Assembly (NCBI RefSeq): GCF_025847205.1
Contig: NZ_JAOYTH010000039.1
Span: forward strand, 1-6,086
Reading direction: 5' to 3'
Source of the DNA: Pararhizobium sp. YC-54
GTDB lineage: Bacteria; Pseudomonadota; Alphaproteobacteria; Rhizobiales; Rhizobiaceae
DNA: 6,086 nt
The notes beneath the pieces are model-generated. The model did no database searches. It was not told the origin of the DNA and saw only the letters and a program-made list of their open reading frames with translations. Shown here one piece after another: positions 5,931 to 6,086 of the stretch (within the stretch, counting starts at the first letter, position 1; each line of letters opens with the position of its first letter). The translations under genes and the position numbers were made by a program.

Positions 5931-6086
5931 TCATGCATTGCGCAGCCGGCCCTCCAGCAGGTCGAGAACGGCGCGGCCGGCCTCCATGACGTTGGTGCCG
6001 GGGCCGAAGACGGCGGCGACGCCGTGGTCGAGGAGGAACTGGTAGTCCTGGCGCGGCACGACGCCGCCGACGACGACGATCACGTC
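5931..6086 (-). CDS. scpA: Methylmalonyl-CoA mutase, C-terminal end (start outside window)
   Basis: The minus-strand frame is open from the right edge and ends at TGA 5933-5931, giving the last 51 residues. The sequence DVIVVVGGVVPRQDYQFL, then HGVAAVFGPGTN and AVLDLLEGRL, is the end of the cobalamin-binding Rossmann domain of methylmalonyl-CoA mutase (family pattern GGxIPxQDYxxLxxxGVxxxFGPGT). The enzyme interconverts methylmalonyl-CoA and succinyl-CoA in propionate and branched-chain catabolism, using adenosylcobalamin in the cytoplasm. Synonyms are mcmA, mutB and bhbA. Other acyl-CoA mutases share this domain, but the FGPGT segment favours methylmalonyl-CoA mutase. The stretch is much more GC-rich than the intergenic region beside it, as expected of a core gene. 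No intrinsic terminator is visible downstream, in the 117 bases before the second dyad's centre or beyond. Confidence 0.85.
   Translation of the reverse strand, partial: DVIVVVGGVVPRQDYQFLLDHGVAAVFGPGTNVMEAGRAVLDLLEGRLRNA

Noticed and set aside
1..6086. CRISPR array, tRNA or rRNA genes
   Set aside because: The only regular repeats are in-frame VCBS and RTX protein repeats. No cloverleaf or ribosomal RNA signature was seen by eye.

Overview
The window looks like part of an alphaproteobacterial chromosome, most likely of the Rhizobiales. The reasons are moderately high GC with GC-rich third positions, a repeat-rich type I secretion (RTX) protein, a periplasmic-binding lipoprotein ending PAPRSF, a degraded IS481-type transposase remnant, and a methylmalonyl-CoA mutase 3' end. 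The order is inferred, not proven.

Left block (1-3845, all +): the 3' end of a very large VCBS/RTX protein gene that begins outside the window. It carries a calcium-binding RTX repeat array and a C-terminal type I secretion signal. Next come a small secreted four-cysteine protein of unknown function (2202-2567) and a lipoprotein with a periplasmic-binding-protein fold (2634-3845), related to branched-chain amino-acid binding proteins and LpoA-type proteins. Spacing is short (81 and 66 bases) and no terminator is visible between them, so they may be cotranscribed. All three products are predicted to leave the cytoplasm.

Middle (3846-4677): a decayed, frameshifted C-terminal piece of an IS481-like transposase on the minus strand, then a weak promoter candidate, then a 65-66 residue helical protein gene with a clean ribosome binding site. 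A strong intrinsic terminator (4503-4528) closes this unit. About 150 bases with no convincing gene follow.

Right block (4678-6086, all -): a full-length Fic-domain protein (DUF4172-Fic-winged helix) with an intact catalytic motif and a built-in inhibitory motif. Its start region carries a perfect 15-bp inverted repeat whose 8-base spacer holds the core of the Shine-Dalgarno sequence and whose proximal arm holds the start codon. A second, 10-bp inverted repeat lies just upstream. At the right edge is the last 51 codons of methylmalonyl-CoA mutase, a core metabolic gene, so the Fic gene and IS remnant look like accessory material between more stable loci.

The most unusual signal is the double-dyad control region of the Fic gene. 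No complete new multi-gene system is evident. The RTX / Cys-rich secreted protein / lipoprotein trio is the other candidate for a functional unit.
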